From Aquificota bacterium (GTDB lineage Bacteria > Aquificota > Aquificia > Aquificales > Hydrogenothermaceae), in the NCBI GenBank assembly GCA_013153635.1, contig JAADDZ010000006.1, forward strand, positions 20,490-84,489: a stretch of 64,000 nt of DNA. Reading direction: 5' to 3'. Position 1 is the first letter of the stretch, and the number at the start of each line of letters is the position of its first letter. Positions 54,374 to 63,188 of this stretch are shown here, piece after piece. The notes below the pieces were generated by a model that was given only the letters and a program-made list of their open reading frames with translations, was not told where the DNA came from and did not search any database. The position numbers and the translations under genes were made by a program.

Positions 54374-55065
54374 AGCTTATCTGCCCTTACTATTTTTTTG
54401 TTTATATAAAATAGAGAAAGCAGTATTAAAAAGGAAATGATAAATAAGATTATGGAGTATAGGTGTGCTTTATCGTAGTTTAGAGCTTCTACTTCTTCAT
54501 ATATTGCTATAGAGGCTACTTTTGTTTCTCCGGGTATAGAACCTCCTACCATAAGAACAACTCCAAACTCTCCTATAGTATGAGCAAAAGATAGAACTAT
54601 TCCTGTAAGTATAGATGGTTTTATGTTTGGAATAAGAACCCTAAAAAACGTTTCTATACGGGATTTTCCTAAGGTAAGGGAAGCTTCTATCAAAGATTTT
54701 GGTACTGATAAAAATCCTGACTGTACAGGGTGTACCATAAAAGGTAGACTATATATAACTGATGCAACTACTAAACCTTCAAACGTAAAAATCAGTTTTA
54801 AATCTAATACTTTTTCAAAAAATCCGCCAATAATCGTATCTGGAGAAAAAACTATTAAAAAATAAAAGCCTATAACAGTAGAAGGAAGTACAATAGGCAT
54901 TGCTATTAATGTTTCTAGTATTGGTTTTAGTTTATGTTTAGAGTAAGCAAGGAAGTATCCTATAGGAACTCCAATTATTACTAAAATTAAAGTTGTCAAA
55001 GTAGCTAGTTTGAACGTGATAGTTAATGTTTGAATAAATTCTGTATCGACGAAAAACACTATCAA
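54370..55065 (-). CDS. modB: molybdate/tungstate ABC transporter permease (ModB-like)
   Basis: Inner-membrane permease of 231 residues with five or six helices and the EAA loop IEASLTLGKSRIETFFRVLIPNIKPSI. The motif FAHTIGEFGVVLMVGG is typical of ModB/CysT-type permeases. TTG at 55065 is the first start, overlapping the mop-protein stop; a GTG two codons later is possible. It partners the ATPase and ModA in the same operon. Confidence 0.92.
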   Translation of the reverse strand: MIVFFVDTEFIQTLTITFKLATLTTLILVIIGVPIGYFLAYSKHKLKPILETLIAMPIVLPSTVIGFYFLIVFSPDTIIGGFFEKVLDLKLIFTFEGLVVASVIYSLPFMVHPVQSGFLSVPKSLIEASLTLGKSRIETFFRVLIPNIKPSILTGIVLSFAHTIGEFGVVLMVGGSIPGETKVASIAIYEEVEALNYDKAHLYSIILFIISFLILLSLFYINKKIVRADKL

Positions 55066-55457
55066 ATCTCCATAATAGAAATCTCGTTTGTTTTAACAAA
55101 GGCAGTTACTTGGTCTTCAATCTTTAGGTCTAATCTCTTAGCAGAACTAGTGGTTATTATTGATTTTATGGTGTTATTATTCCAAGTCAGAGTAACTTGG
55201 GTTAGTAGTTTTCCCATATTTATGTCTGATATTTTACATTTAAATTGATTTTTTAGGCTTATCTCTCCAGAGAAGTTTTTTGCTATAGATACTTCTGTTT
55301 CTTTAAAGATTACAAAAACCTCTTTTCCTAATTTTAGGAAATCTTCTCTGTCCCCAATTATTATAGAAAATAGTTTTTCATGGTCAACATCTATCTCTAC
55401 TATAGAGATGTTTCCGCTGGTTTCGATTTTTGAGATGAACCCTTTTATCTTATTCAT
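55062..55457 (-). CDS. stand-alone di-Mop (TOBE) protein
   Basis: A 131-residue protein consisting of two tandem Mop-like beta-barrels (NKIKGFISKIETSGNISIVEI and KNQFKCKISDINMGKLLTQVTLTW; second ends TAFVKTNEISIMEI). Mop domains bind molybdate or tungstate and store or buffer it in the cytoplasm. It lies between modA and modB with 4-base overlaps on both sides, so it is part of the operon. It could be an intracellular oxyanion store or a transport co-factor. Confidence 0.8.
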   Translation of the reverse strand: MNKIKGFISKIETSGNISIVEIDVDHEKLFSIIIGDREDFLKLGKEVFVIFKETEVSIAKNFSGEISLKNQFKCKISDINMGKLLTQVTLTWNNNTIKSIITTSSAKRLDLKIEDQVTAFVKTNEISIMEI

Positions 55458-56209
55458 TGCTTTATTAAATATCCGTACTTTTCAAAGATTTTCTTTCCTT
55501 TGGAAGAGAACAAAAATTCAAAGAATGTATAGGCAGATTTTTTATCTTTTGCTGTTTTTAGTAAAACAGCTCCTTGCTCAATAGGTTTGTATAGATTTTT
55601 GTCTACTTCTACCCAGATTCCTTTATTTTTCATTTTTGGTGATAGTACAGAGGATTTTGAAGTAAACCCTACATCTACGAGTTTCTTTATTATGTAATAA
55701 TTCACTTGTGAGATACTCTCTCCAAAGATTATTTTAGTTTTTATCTGCTCCAGAATACCTAATTTTTTAATTATGTTTATACTCTCTCTCCCGTAAGGAG
55801 CTGTCCTTGGATTAGCTACAGCTATTTTCTTTACTTTTTGAAGTATATTTAGTTTTTCTTTTTTTAAGGGAAGTGGTTTTAAAGTCCACAAAACTATTAG
55901 ACCGTATGCATATACTTTTGGTTTATTTATTGTGTACCCTTTCTTGTATAGATAGTTTGGGTATTTCATGTCAGCAGATAAAAAAATATCAAAAGGAGCT
56001 CCCTTTATTATCTGGTTTGTTAGCTTTCCAGAAGAAGATACTACCTTTTTAATGTCTACTTTGGGATTTTCTTTTTTGAATGTATTTATTATTTCATCTA
56101 CAGCATATTGAGCATTTGCAGACACAGCGATTATTATGCTTTTGGCAAAGGAAGTAGTTATCATCAGTAAACATAACATCAAAGGTACGATATTTATCAC
56201 TTTATACAA
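55454..56209 (-). CDS. modA: molybdate/tungstate-binding periplasmic protein (ModA)
   Basis: Substrate-binding protein of 251 residues with a signal peptide (about 1-22, LCLLMITTSFA) and the ModA fold: SANAQYAVDEIINTFKKENP, SSGKLTNQIIKGAPFDIFLSAD, ANPRTAPYG and VGFTSKSSVL. Start is TTG at 56209, with a GTG three codons inside as an alternative. Overlaps the upstream YIP1 gene by 8 bases. Whether it prefers tungstate, common in thermophiles, is not decided by the sequence. Confidence 0.92.
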   Translation of the reverse strand: MYKVINIVPLMLCLLMITTSFAKSIIIAVSANAQYAVDEIINTFKKENPKVDIKKVVSSSGKLTNQIIKGAPFDIFLSADMKYPNYLYKKGYTINKPKVYAYGLIVLWTLKPLPLKKEKLNILQKVKKIAVANPRTAPYGRESINIIKKLGILEQIKTKIIFGESISQVNYYIIKKLVDVGFTSKSSVLSPKMKNKGIWVEVDKNLYKPIEQGAVLLKTAKDKKSAYTFFEFLFSSKGKKIFEKYGYLIKQ

Positions 56210-56747
56210 CCACCTTTTTAATTATTGGGTTTTGGACTATACTTTCTGCAATTAAAGAATTTAATCCATAAAGTACAGAAAAAACAGCTAACATAAAGAT
56301 TATATATCTAAAATCTTTCTTTAAAATTTCTCTAAAAACTATGTACATAAGGTACATGCTGTAAAAAAAGCCAAATATACTTAAAGGTCTAAGGTATTGA
56401 TATATATCTACAATGTCTGAAAGCCAGATTCCTGTACTTCCAAAAGCAGAAATCTTCAAGGCTGTTTCATAATTTATCCCTCTATCAAAAGATTTAATGA
56501 GAACTCCATATATATACACACTCAAAATATCAAGCACAAAAGTAACTACACAGTATACAAGGGTTTTTTGGAGGGAAATATTCTCTAAAATGTACATACT
56601 AAAAAAGGAAAGTACAGGTCCAATTGATGCAAGAGTAAATACGTAACTGAATATAAATCTTTTTGTTACCTTTGAGTAAAGCAACCTCTGCCAAGTTTCC
56701 CTTGGAGAGAAAAGTAAAGAAAAAGCTAATCTAAATATATCCTTCAC
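56202..56747 (-). CDS. YIP1-family membrane protein
   Basis: A 181-residue membrane protein with about five hydrophobic helices and an N-terminal FRLAFSLLFSPRETWQRLL amphipathic stretch, a hallmark of bacterial Yip1-domain proteins. The GTG start at 56747 heads the mod operon and the gene overlaps modA by 8 bases. Yip1 proteins in bacteria have no defined function; a chaperone or assembly role for the transporter is conceivable but unsupported. Confidence 0.75.
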   Translation of the reverse strand: MKDIFRLAFSLLFSPRETWQRLLYSKVTKRFIFSYVFTLASIGPVLSFFSMYILENISLQKTLVYCVVTFVLDILSVYIYGVLIKSFDRGINYETALKISAFGSTGIWLSDIVDIYQYLRPLSIFGFFYSMYLMYIVFREILKKDFRYIIFMLAVFSVLYGLNSLIAESIVQNPIIKKVVV

Positions 56748-56812
56748 AGTTAATAATTACAAATTTTGATATAATATATAGTCTATCATTATACACCAGT
56801 GGAGGTAACTAG

Positions 56813-57181
56813 ATGGAACTGTGGGCTAAGATTGGAGAAGATAAGATAAAATTTCAAGGAAGCTTTAAATCTGTGATGGAACAACTATTAGAAAAATCAC
56901 AGGATAAAGATGCTACATTACTATCTTTCCATACGAACCAAAAGGAAAGAAGAAGATTCAAAAGAGAGTACAGAGCTGTAGGTAAAAACCTAGTTCAGCT
57001 AGCACAGAACTATCTAGCATGGAGCTATTTGGTAGAGATTAGAAGACTAAATAGGAAGATAAAAGAGTTAAATAAGAGAAAAAGGGTAGAGCCAAAAAGA
57101 GCTACTTTCTACGAAAACCAAATAAAAGAGATAAGAAAGCAGATAGAAGAACTGGAAAATAAATTAAACAATCTGTGTTAA
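56813..57181 (+). CDS. small coiled-coil protein of unknown function
   Basis: A 122-residue basic protein with a short N-terminal beta-like region (MELWAKIGEDKIKFQG) and a long helical C-terminal half containing QIKEIRKQIEELENKLNN, a clear heptad coiled coil. ATG start after GGAGGT. No signal peptide or membrane segment. Upstream of tRNA-Cys on the same strand; no family recognised. Confidence 0.7.
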   Translation: MELWAKIGEDKIKFQGSFKSVMEQLLEKSQDKDATLLSFHTNQKERRRFKREYRAVGKNLVQLAQNYLAWSYLVEIRRLNRKIKELNKRKRVEPKRATFYENQIKEIRKQIEELENKLNNLC

Positions 57182-57192
57182 CTAACTATACA

Positions 57193-57201
57193 TGGTATAA
57201 T
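57193..57201 (+). promoter_or_regulatory. extended -10 promoter of tRNA-Cys
   Basis: TGGTATAAT, an extended -10 element 11 bases before the tRNA 5' end. The -35 region is weak, as allowed with an extended -10. Confidence 0.65.
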
Positions 57202-57211
57202 TAAACATTAA

Positions 57212-57283
57212 GGCGGGGTAGCCAAGTGGTAAGGCAGGGGACTGCAAATCCCTTACACGCGGGTTCGATTCCCGCCCCCGCCT
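57212..57283 (+). tRNA. tRNA-Cys (GCA)
   Basis: A 72-nt cloverleaf. The acceptor GGCGGGG pairs with CCCCGCC, discriminator T73 is as in tRNA-Cys, anticodon loop CTGCAAA has anticodon GCA, and the T arm is GCGGGTTCGATTCCCGC. CCA is not encoded. Confidence 0.97.
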
Positions 57284-57303
57284 TTTTGATTTTGTGAGGA
57301 CTT

Positions 57304-57537
57304 ATGTGGAAATGGTTTCTTAGAAAGGTTTTGCTTATAACTCTTATCTTTCTTATTTTTCTGTTTGTACTTACGCTACTATTTATGATGGGTTCTATTC
57401 CATCTCAAAAAGTTGTACAGATAGTAGGTGAGTTTCTAGGAAGTATTATAATCTCTAATCCTTTGTTAGCGTCAGGATTGTTATTTGTTTTTATGATAGT
57501 CGTCTCTATATTGTTAAAACAGTTAAAAAATCTATAG
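57304..57537 (+). CDS. small two-helix membrane protein
   Basis: A 77-residue membrane protein with hydrophobic segments at about 8-31 and 50-72, joined by a short QKVVQIVGEFLGS loop. ATG start with GAGGAC upstream; it lies between tRNA-Cys and ychF and could be co-transcribed with ychF (19-base gap). No family recognised. Confidence 0.6.
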   Translation: MWKWFLRKVLLITLIFLIFLFVLTLLFMMGSIPSQKVVQIVGEFLGSIIISNPLLASGLLFVFMIVVSILLKQLKNL

Positions 57538-57556
57538 GAGGTGTATCTAGCGACTT

Positions 57557-58669
57557 ATGAAGCTAAATATAGGAATAGTTGGACTGCCAAATGTTGGAAA
57601 ATCTACGATATTTAATGCATTAACAGAAACAGCAAAAGCAGATGTAGCAAATTATCCTTTTTGTACTATAGACCCAAATGTAGGAGTAGTGAATGTTCCT
57701 GATGAAAGACTGTACAAATTAGCACAGATTTCTAACTCAAAAAGTATAGTTCCAGCTACTATAGAATTTGTAGATATTGCTGGTCTTGTAAAAGGAGCTA
57801 GTAAAGGAGAAGGTTTAGGAAACCAGTTTTTATCAAATATAAGAAATGTATCGGCGATAGCCCATGTTGTAAGATGTTTTGATGATGAGAATGTGGTACA
57901 TGTAGAAGGTTCTGTAAACCCAGTTAGAGATGCAGAGATAATAGAAACAGAGCTTATCCTGTCTGATTTACAATCAGTTGAAAAAAAGTTAGAAAAGTTA
58001 GAAAAAGTTGCTAAAACAGGGGATAAAGAAGCAAAACTAGGAGTGTCCGCTTTACAAAAAGCAAAAGAGGTTTTAGAAGATTTAAAACCGTTGAGAGCTA
58101 ATTTGGATAGATTTTCTGAAGAAGAGATAGATTGGCTAAAAAAGAATATATTTCCAATAACGATAAAACCTCTTATGTATATAGCTAACATAGCAGAAGA
58201 AGACCTCCCAGAAGGGGAGAATAATAAATATGTACAGGCTATAAAAGAAAAGGCAAAAAAAGAAAATGCACCTGTAGTAGTACTTTCTGGAAAGGTAGAA
58301 CAAGAGGTTATAGAGTTAGACCCTGAAGATAGATTAGAGTTTTTACAGTCTCTTGGCTTAAAAGAACCATCTTTAAATAAGATGATAAGAGAGGGTTACA
58401 AACTATTAGACCTTATAACCTATTTTACTACTGGAGAAAAAGAGACAAGAGCATGGACTATTAAAAGAGGAACCAAAGCACCTCAAGCGGCTGGAGAGAT
58501 TCATTCAGATATAGAAAGAGGATTTATCGCCGCTGAAGTGATTCCCTATGAAAAACTTATACAGATAAACTCAATGACTAAAGCCAAAGAACAAGGAGCG
58601 GTAAAGATAGAAGGAAAAGATTACCAAGTCAAAGACGGAAATGTTATCTATTTTAGATTTAATGTCTAA
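57557..58669 (+). CDS. ychF: Obg-like ATPase/GTPase YchF
   Basis: Ribosome-associated P-loop NTPase, 370 residues. G1 is GLPNVGKSTIFNAL, G3 is DIAGLVKGASKGEGLG, the G4 position NMQE-like is YIANIAEED, typical of the ATP-preferring YchF branch, and the TGS domain at the C-terminus contains RGTKAPQAAGEIHSDIERGFI. ATG start after AGGAGGT. Its last 4 bases overlap the converging recO gene. Confidence 0.97.
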   Translation: MKLNIGIVGLPNVGKSTIFNALTETAKADVANYPFCTIDPNVGVVNVPDERLYKLAQISNSKSIVPATIEFVDIAGLVKGASKGEGLGNQFLSNIRNVSAIAHVVRCFDDENVVHVEGSVNPVRDAEIIETELILSDLQSVEKKLEKLEKVAKTGDKEAKLGVSALQKAKEVLEDLKPLRANLDRFSEEEIDWLKKNIFPITIKPLMYIANIAEEDLPEGENNKYVQAIKEKAKKENAPVVVLSGKVEQEVIELDPEDRLEFLQSLGLKEPSLNKMIREGYKLLDLITYFTTGEKETRAWTIKRGTKAPQAAGEIHSDIERGFIAAEVIPYEKLIQINSMTKAKEQGAVKIEGKDYQVKDGNVIYFRFNV

Positions 58670-59364
58670 AGGTGATGAGATAGGTATACCTTACAGAATT
58701 TTTCTATTTTGTTTAGTTGTGATTTTGGTATATTGATATTTTTCAATTTTTGGAAACTTATATTTTTCATTGTATTTATATCTCTTATTAAAGAGAATGG
58801 GTATCTTTGGTGGTTTTTCATAATACAGTCTTTGCATAAACAGCCTGTTTTTTCTATAGACACAGTACCGAAGTTCTTTTGATTTATCTTGACGTTACAT
58901 ATCTGGCATTTATCTAATTGGGGGAATATACCACTTAGGTAGATGAGTTTTACTATAAAATTTGTTTTTATGATATGTGGTGCTGAATCTTGAGAAAGAT
59001 AGTAAAGAGTCTTTTTCAGTAGTATAAAAAATCTATCATCAGGGAATATTACGTATCTATTAAAAGTTATGTTTATATCAAAGGCTGTATAAAACCTCTC
59101 TAAATCTTTTGTTATAGGTAAAGCGAGATTTCTAAAACTGTCTATCTCTTGTAAGTAAAGTTTACCTTTTATATGTCTAAATACACCCCTAAACCAGTTA
59201 AAAGGTTCACTAACAGTTATAAGATTTGATTTGATGACTTGTCCTTTTGGTAGATATATGTTTTCTTTTCCTGTTTGTTTAGTATAAACTGTTATAGATA
59301 GGTCAATATCTCCAACAGGAGATTTTCTAAGGACTATTGCTTCGTCTTTGAATATTGTTTCCAT
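58666..59364 (-). CDS. recO: DNA repair protein RecO
   Basis: RecO of 232 residues, which loads RecA with RecR onto SSB-coated DNA. The N-terminal OB-fold starts MET-IFKDEAIVLRKSPVGDIDLSITVYT, followed by a helical middle, and a zinc ribbon CQICNVK..CLCKDC is at about 162-186. A recO gene from another family is not expected. ATG start immediately before the polA stop codon on the same strand (0-base gap). recR is not in the window. Confidence 0.93.
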   Translation of the reverse strand: METIFKDEAIVLRKSPVGDIDLSITVYTKQTGKENIYLPKGQVIKSNLITVSEPFNWFRGVFRHIKGKLYLQEIDSFRNLALPITKDLERFYTAFDINITFNRYVIFPDDRFFILLKKTLYYLSQDSAPHIIKTNFIVKLIYLSGIFPQLDKCQICNVKINQKNFGTVSIEKTGCLCKDCIMKNHQRYPFSLIRDINTMKNISFQKLKNINIPKSQLNKIEKFCKVYLSHHL

Positions 59365-61125
59365 CTATTTTTCTGCCCAACTATTTACAATTTCTATCTC
59401 AAACTCTATAGGGACTTTTTTTAATAGTAATTTCCCTGATTTTTCCATACTTTTTGCAAGTATATCTTTAATATCGCCAGCTATATCTTCGTCTGTTTCT
59501 ACTATAATTTCATCGTGTATGAGATTTACCACGTTGGCGTTTAGATTCTTTTTCAGTTTTTTAAACATAGCTACCGATATTTTTAACAAGTCACTTCCGC
59601 TTCCTTGGATAGGGTAGTTTACAGCGTCAGTGAATCTTCTGGTGTTTATTTTTCTTCCTAGTATAGTTTCTACCGTTATTTTGTAATTTTTCTTCAAGTT
59701 CTCTTTTACAGTTTCGTGCCAGATTTTAAAATTTTTGTAAATACTGAAGAATTTTTCGTGGAACTGCTGTGCTTCCTTCAGAGTTATTTCAATACCATAG
59801 TTATTTTTTGCGTATTCCATAAGTGAAGAAGGAGATATTCCATAAATAAGTCCAAAATTGATAGCTTTTGCTAGCTGTCTTTCTTCTTTTGATATTTGGT
59901 TGTAATCTTTGCCAGTGAGTAATGATGCAGTATAGCGGTGAAGGTCTTTTCCTTCTTGGAAAGCTTTTATCATTGTTTCATCATCTACGTATTCTGTGGC
60001 TATCCGCAGTTCTATCTGGGAAAAATCTGCTACAATTAGCTTTTTGTTTTGGGGACTTTTAAAAAGGTCTCTAAGTTGGCTAGGTATGTTTTGTAAGTTT
60101 GGACTCTTAGATGCCATTCTTCCTGTAGGGGCGGCTATCTGTTTAAAGTTACTGTGAATCCTGCCATTTTTTTCGTATTTCTTTAGTTCTTTGAGTTTGT
60201 CTATAAGTTTTTTTTCTGCTCTAATTGCTGTTAAGGTTTTTACTTCTTCTCGATTTATATATCTTCTTAAGGCACTGTCTTGGGAAGATAGAGAACCTTT
60301 TTGGGTTTTTGGGAGTTTTAGACCTAATTTGGTCAACCATTTTGTTACTTGCTGTGGAGAAAAAGGGTCTACTCCGTATTTTCTTACAAACTCTATATAT
60401 TTTCTTTGATACTCTCTTTGTATTTGGTTTAATCTGTGGGTTAGCAGATTAGAATCTATAGGCATACCTACTAGCTCCATATTAGCAACCTCTGGTAAAA
60501 AACTCATCTCTACAGCTACTACTGGATTTTCTATACCAAAGATTTCTTTTATATTACCAGTGGCCTTATGTGGAGTAGGTATGCTGTTTAGTTTTTGTTT
60601 TAAAATAGGGAAAATCTCTCTTAATACATAAACATCGTTTGCAGAGTATACTAACTGCTCCTTTGTCAAATTCTCTATATGCCAAGCCGAGCTTTGCTGG
60701 GATTTGTCTATCGTTTTACCTGTAAGCCTATAAATCAAGGCAGAAAGGGAATGTTTTTCTTCTTCTCCTTGAGATAGGATTTGAGAAGCAATCATCGTAT
60801 CAAAAACTGTACTTGGGAATATGTCAAAGTTCGTTTTTAAAAACTTTATATCGAATTTTAGATTGTGACCTATTAAGCCTTTTTCTTCTAAGATAGGTTT
60901 AAGTAGACTAGCTGTTTTTGGGATTTTGTACATATCAAAGATATAAATATCTTCTTTAGTTCCTATCTGGATTAATCTTATCCTGTCTGAAAAATAATCT
61001 ATTTCTTTTATTGATTTTATAGATACTTCTGTATCTATAAACAGATACTTTTCTTCTTTTAAACTGTTTAGAACCTGTACAGCTTCAGAGCTTGATGTTA
61101 TGTAATGAAAATCTAACTTTTCCAA
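59365..61125 (-). CDS. polA: DNA polymerase I without 5'-nuclease domain
   Basis: Family A DNA polymerase of 586 residues with a 3'-5' exonuclease and polymerase domain only. Exonuclease motifs: LFIDTEVS (about 30), IGHNLKFDIKFL (about 93) and YSANDVYVLR (about 155). Polymerase motifs: A VADFSQIELRIA, B KAINFGLIYG, C LIHDEIIVE. The 5'-nuclease (about 290 residues in E. coli) is absent, as in other Aquificota Pol I. TTG start at 61125. It is co-transcribed with recO, a repair pairing. The plausible role is replication and repair gap filling with a separate flap nuclease. Confidence 0.95.
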   Translation of the reverse strand: MEKLDFHYITSSSEAVQVLNSLKEEKYLFIDTEVSIKSIKEIDYFSDRIRLIQIGTKEDIYIFDMYKIPKTASLLKPILEEKGLIGHNLKFDIKFLKTNFDIFPSTVFDTMIASQILSQGEEEKHSLSALIYRLTGKTIDKSQQSSAWHIENLTKEQLVYSANDVYVLREIFPILKQKLNSIPTPHKATGNIKEIFGIENPVVAVEMSFLPEVANMELVGMPIDSNLLTHRLNQIQREYQRKYIEFVRKYGVDPFSPQQVTKWLTKLGLKLPKTQKGSLSSQDSALRRYINREEVKTLTAIRAEKKLIDKLKELKKYEKNGRIHSNFKQIAAPTGRMASKSPNLQNIPSQLRDLFKSPQNKKLIVADFSQIELRIATEYVDDETMIKAFQEGKDLHRYTASLLTGKDYNQISKEERQLAKAINFGLIYGISPSSLMEYAKNNYGIEITLKEAQQFHEKFFSIYKNFKIWHETVKENLKKNYKITVETILGRKINTRRFTDAVNYPIQGSGSDLLKISVAMFKKLKKNLNANVVNLIHDEIIVETDEDIAGDIKDILAKSMEKSGKLLLKKVPIEFEIEIVNSWAEK

Positions 61126-61189
61126 ATTCTACCTTGTATCAAAAAGATTTTTGATAAAACTATGCAGTAGAGAAAATATTTCAAATATT

Positions 61190-61942
61190 TTATGCTTCTA
61201 TTACATGTGAGATAATATTGAAGAACTTATCTGGGTCTAAACTAGCTGTACCTACAAGAAAGCCGTTGATGTCAGGCTCTTTTATAAGTTCACTAGCGTT
61301 TTTGTCGTTAACACTTCCACCATACAGTATCCTAGTTTTTTCATCGTTTCCTTTGGATATGTCACTTATAAGCTCTCTTATAAATCTGTGTACCTCTTGA
61401 GCCTGTTTGGGAGTAGCATTTACACCAGTACCTATAGCCCATACTGGTTCGTAAGCAATATCTATATAAATCATATCTTTTTCTATACCAGCAACGGCAG
61501 TTCGTATCTGTTTTTCTACTACATTTAGGGTCTTTCCTAGCTCCCTCTCTTCAAGAGTTTCTCCAACACACAAAATAGGTCTTATACCATGCTCTACAGC
61601 TGAAATCATCTTTTTATTGATAAGGTCATCTTTTTCACAAAATAGGTGTCTTCTTTCTGAATGTCCTAAGATTACATAGTCCACATCAAGTTCTGTAAGC
61701 ATAAGGGGAGAGATTTCTCCTGTAAAGGCTCCCTTGTCCATGTAATACATATTTTGGGCGCCAAGATATACATGGGAATGCTCTAGTTTTAATGAAGCAG
61801 AAGCCAAAGCTGTAAAAGAAGGAGCTATCATAATATCAACCGCTGTAATGTCTTCTACTTTTGGTAGAAAAATCTCTAGATACTCTAAGGATTCGGCTAC
61901 TGTTTTATTCATTTTCCAGTTGGCAGATACTAGATACCTCAA
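61190..61942 (-). CDS. tpiA: triosephosphate isomerase
   Basis: Glycolytic/gluconeogenic TIM-barrel isomerase of 250 residues. N-terminal SANWKMNKTVAESL, catalytic His in ILGHSERRHL, catalytic Glu in AYEPVWAIGTG, and loop 7-8 LYGGSVNDKNASELI are in place. TTG start at 61942 with AGGGAG 8 bases upstream. It lies one base after gpmA, so the two glycolytic genes are translationally linked. Confidence 0.97.
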   Translation of the reverse strand: MRYLVSANWKMNKTVAESLEYLEIFLPKVEDITAVDIMIAPSFTALASASLKLEHSHVYLGAQNMYYMDKGAFTGEISPLMLTELDVDYVILGHSERRHLFCEKDDLINKKMISAVEHGIRPILCVGETLEERELGKTLNVVEKQIRTAVAGIEKDMIYIDIAYEPVWAIGTGVNATPKQAQEVHRFIRELISDISKGNDEKTRILYGGSVNDKNASELIKEPDINGFLVGTASLDPDKFFNIISHVIEA

Positions 61943-61943
61943 C

Positions 61944-62555
61944 TTATTTTAACTCCCTTATCTCTTTATTTAATATTTTTGCATTTTCATCAAGCTCGTA
62001 TACTATAGGCGTCCCAGTAGGTAGCTCTACTTTTATTATCTCTTCTGGAGACAGTTTCTCGAGATACATCACTATAGAACGGTTTGAATTACCGTGAGCT
62101 ACTACAAGAACATCATTCCCTAATCGTATGTCTCCGAGAATCGCTTTTTCTAAAAAGGGGATAGTACGCTGTGCTGTATCTTTTAGAGATTCTCCTTGGG
62201 GAGGAGGTATATCGTAGCTTCTTCTCCACAGTTTTACAATCTCTGCTCCCCATTTTTTTCTAGCTTCGTCTTTGTTCATACCTTGGAGCGCACCGTAATG
62301 TCTTTCGTTTAGGGCTTGATCTTTTATAATTGGGATATTTAATCCTACTACTTCTAATATGATTTTTAAAGTGTCTTGGGCTCTTGTTAGTGCAGAAGTA
62401 TATGCCACTTCAAATCTTATATCTTTTAAAAGTTCTCCAGCTTTAAAAGCTTCTTCTTTTCCTTTTTCAGTTAAAGGTACATCTATCCAACCGGTAAATC
62501 TATTTTGGAGATTCCAGATTGACTGACCATGCCTTACCAAAACTAGTTTAGGCAT
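61944..62555 (-). CDS. gpmA: 2,3-bisphosphoglycerate-dependent phosphoglycerate mutase
   Basis: Histidine phosphatase fold mutase, 203 residues. Active-site LVRHGQSIWN (His9), RFTGWIDVPLTEKGK, LNERHYGALQGMNKDEA and VVAHGNSNRSI are typical of dPGM. It interconverts 3- and 2-phosphoglycerate, and its operon neighbour tpiA supports this. Shorter than the E. coli enzyme by about 45 residues, which is common. ATG start after AGGGGGA-type site. Confidence 0.93.
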   Translation of the reverse strand: MPKLVLVRHGQSIWNLQNRFTGWIDVPLTEKGKEEAFKAGELLKDIRFEVAYTSALTRAQDTLKIILEVVGLNIPIIKDQALNERHYGALQGMNKDEARKKWGAEIVKLWRRSYDIPPPQGESLKDTAQRTIPFLEKAILGDIRLGNDVLVVAHGNSNRSIVMYLEKLSPEEIIKVELPTGTPIVYELDENAKILNKEIRELK

Positions 62556-62600
62556 AAAATCCCCCTAAAACAAAGATTTTACCTAATTATAGCATAGGTA

Positions 62601-63188
62601 TTAATCTTTATTTGATTGTAAAACCTTATAGACATAAAAAATCCTTTGGAGGGCTGTTATATGAGAGCCTACAGCTATAAGTACAATTCCTATCTCTAAG
62701 TAACCAGTGAGTAAAGATACTATAAGGATTGTAGACCTTTCTGGTCTTTCTAAAATACCTACATTACACTCTATACCTAATCCTTCTGCTCTTGCTTTTG
62801 AATAGCTAACTAAAAAAGAACCTGCTATAGCAAAGACAGAGAGCAGAAGCATATAAGGTTTTGAATGAAAATAAAAAACACTTGCGGCAAAGGGCAGAAA
62901 ATCAGAATATCTATCTACAACAGAGTCTAAAAAAGCTCCGAATTTAGAGCTTTTTTGATACTTCCTTGCCAAAGCTCCATCAACAGCGTCACATAGGTTT
63001 CCAATTAAAATTAGTATTCCTGCAGTAAAAAAACTTCCAATAGCTATAAAAAAAGAGCCTATCCCTGTAATAACTAAACCTAGTATAGTTAAAAAATTAG
63101 GGGTAATGTTTATTTTGTAGAAAATATCGATGATTGGAGAAATCGTTTTTTCGAACATAGGTTTAATATTTTTTATCAAGGCACTCAT
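62601..63188 (-). CDS. CDP-alcohol phosphatidyltransferase
   Basis: Integral membrane enzyme of 195 residues with about six helices and the family motif DX2DGX2ARX8GX3DX3D: Asp67, Asp70, Gly71, Ala74, Arg75, Gly84, Asp88 and Asp92 (in LCDAVDGALARKYQKSSKF and AFLDSVVDRYSD). It transfers a CDP-linked phosphatidyl or alcohol group in phospholipid synthesis; phosphatidylglycerophosphate or inositol-type head groups are possible. It overlaps trpF by 4 bases (ATGA), probably only by gene packing. Confidence 0.92.
   Translation of the reverse strand: MSALIKNIKPMFEKTISPIIDIFYKINITPNFLTILGLVITGIGSFFIAIGSFFTAGILILIGNLCDAVDGALARKYQKSSKFGAFLDSVVDRYSDFLPFAASVFYFHSKPYMLLLSVFAIAGSFLVSYSKARAEGLGIECNVGILERPERSTILIVSLLTGYLEIGIVLIAVGSHITALQRIFYVYKVLQSNKD

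Noticed and set aside
57652-58191. 179-residue ORF antisense to ychF
   Set aside because: It lies wholly inside a well-conserved gene, has a serine/phenylalanine-rich composition typical of reverse-frame translation, and shows no ribosome-binding site.
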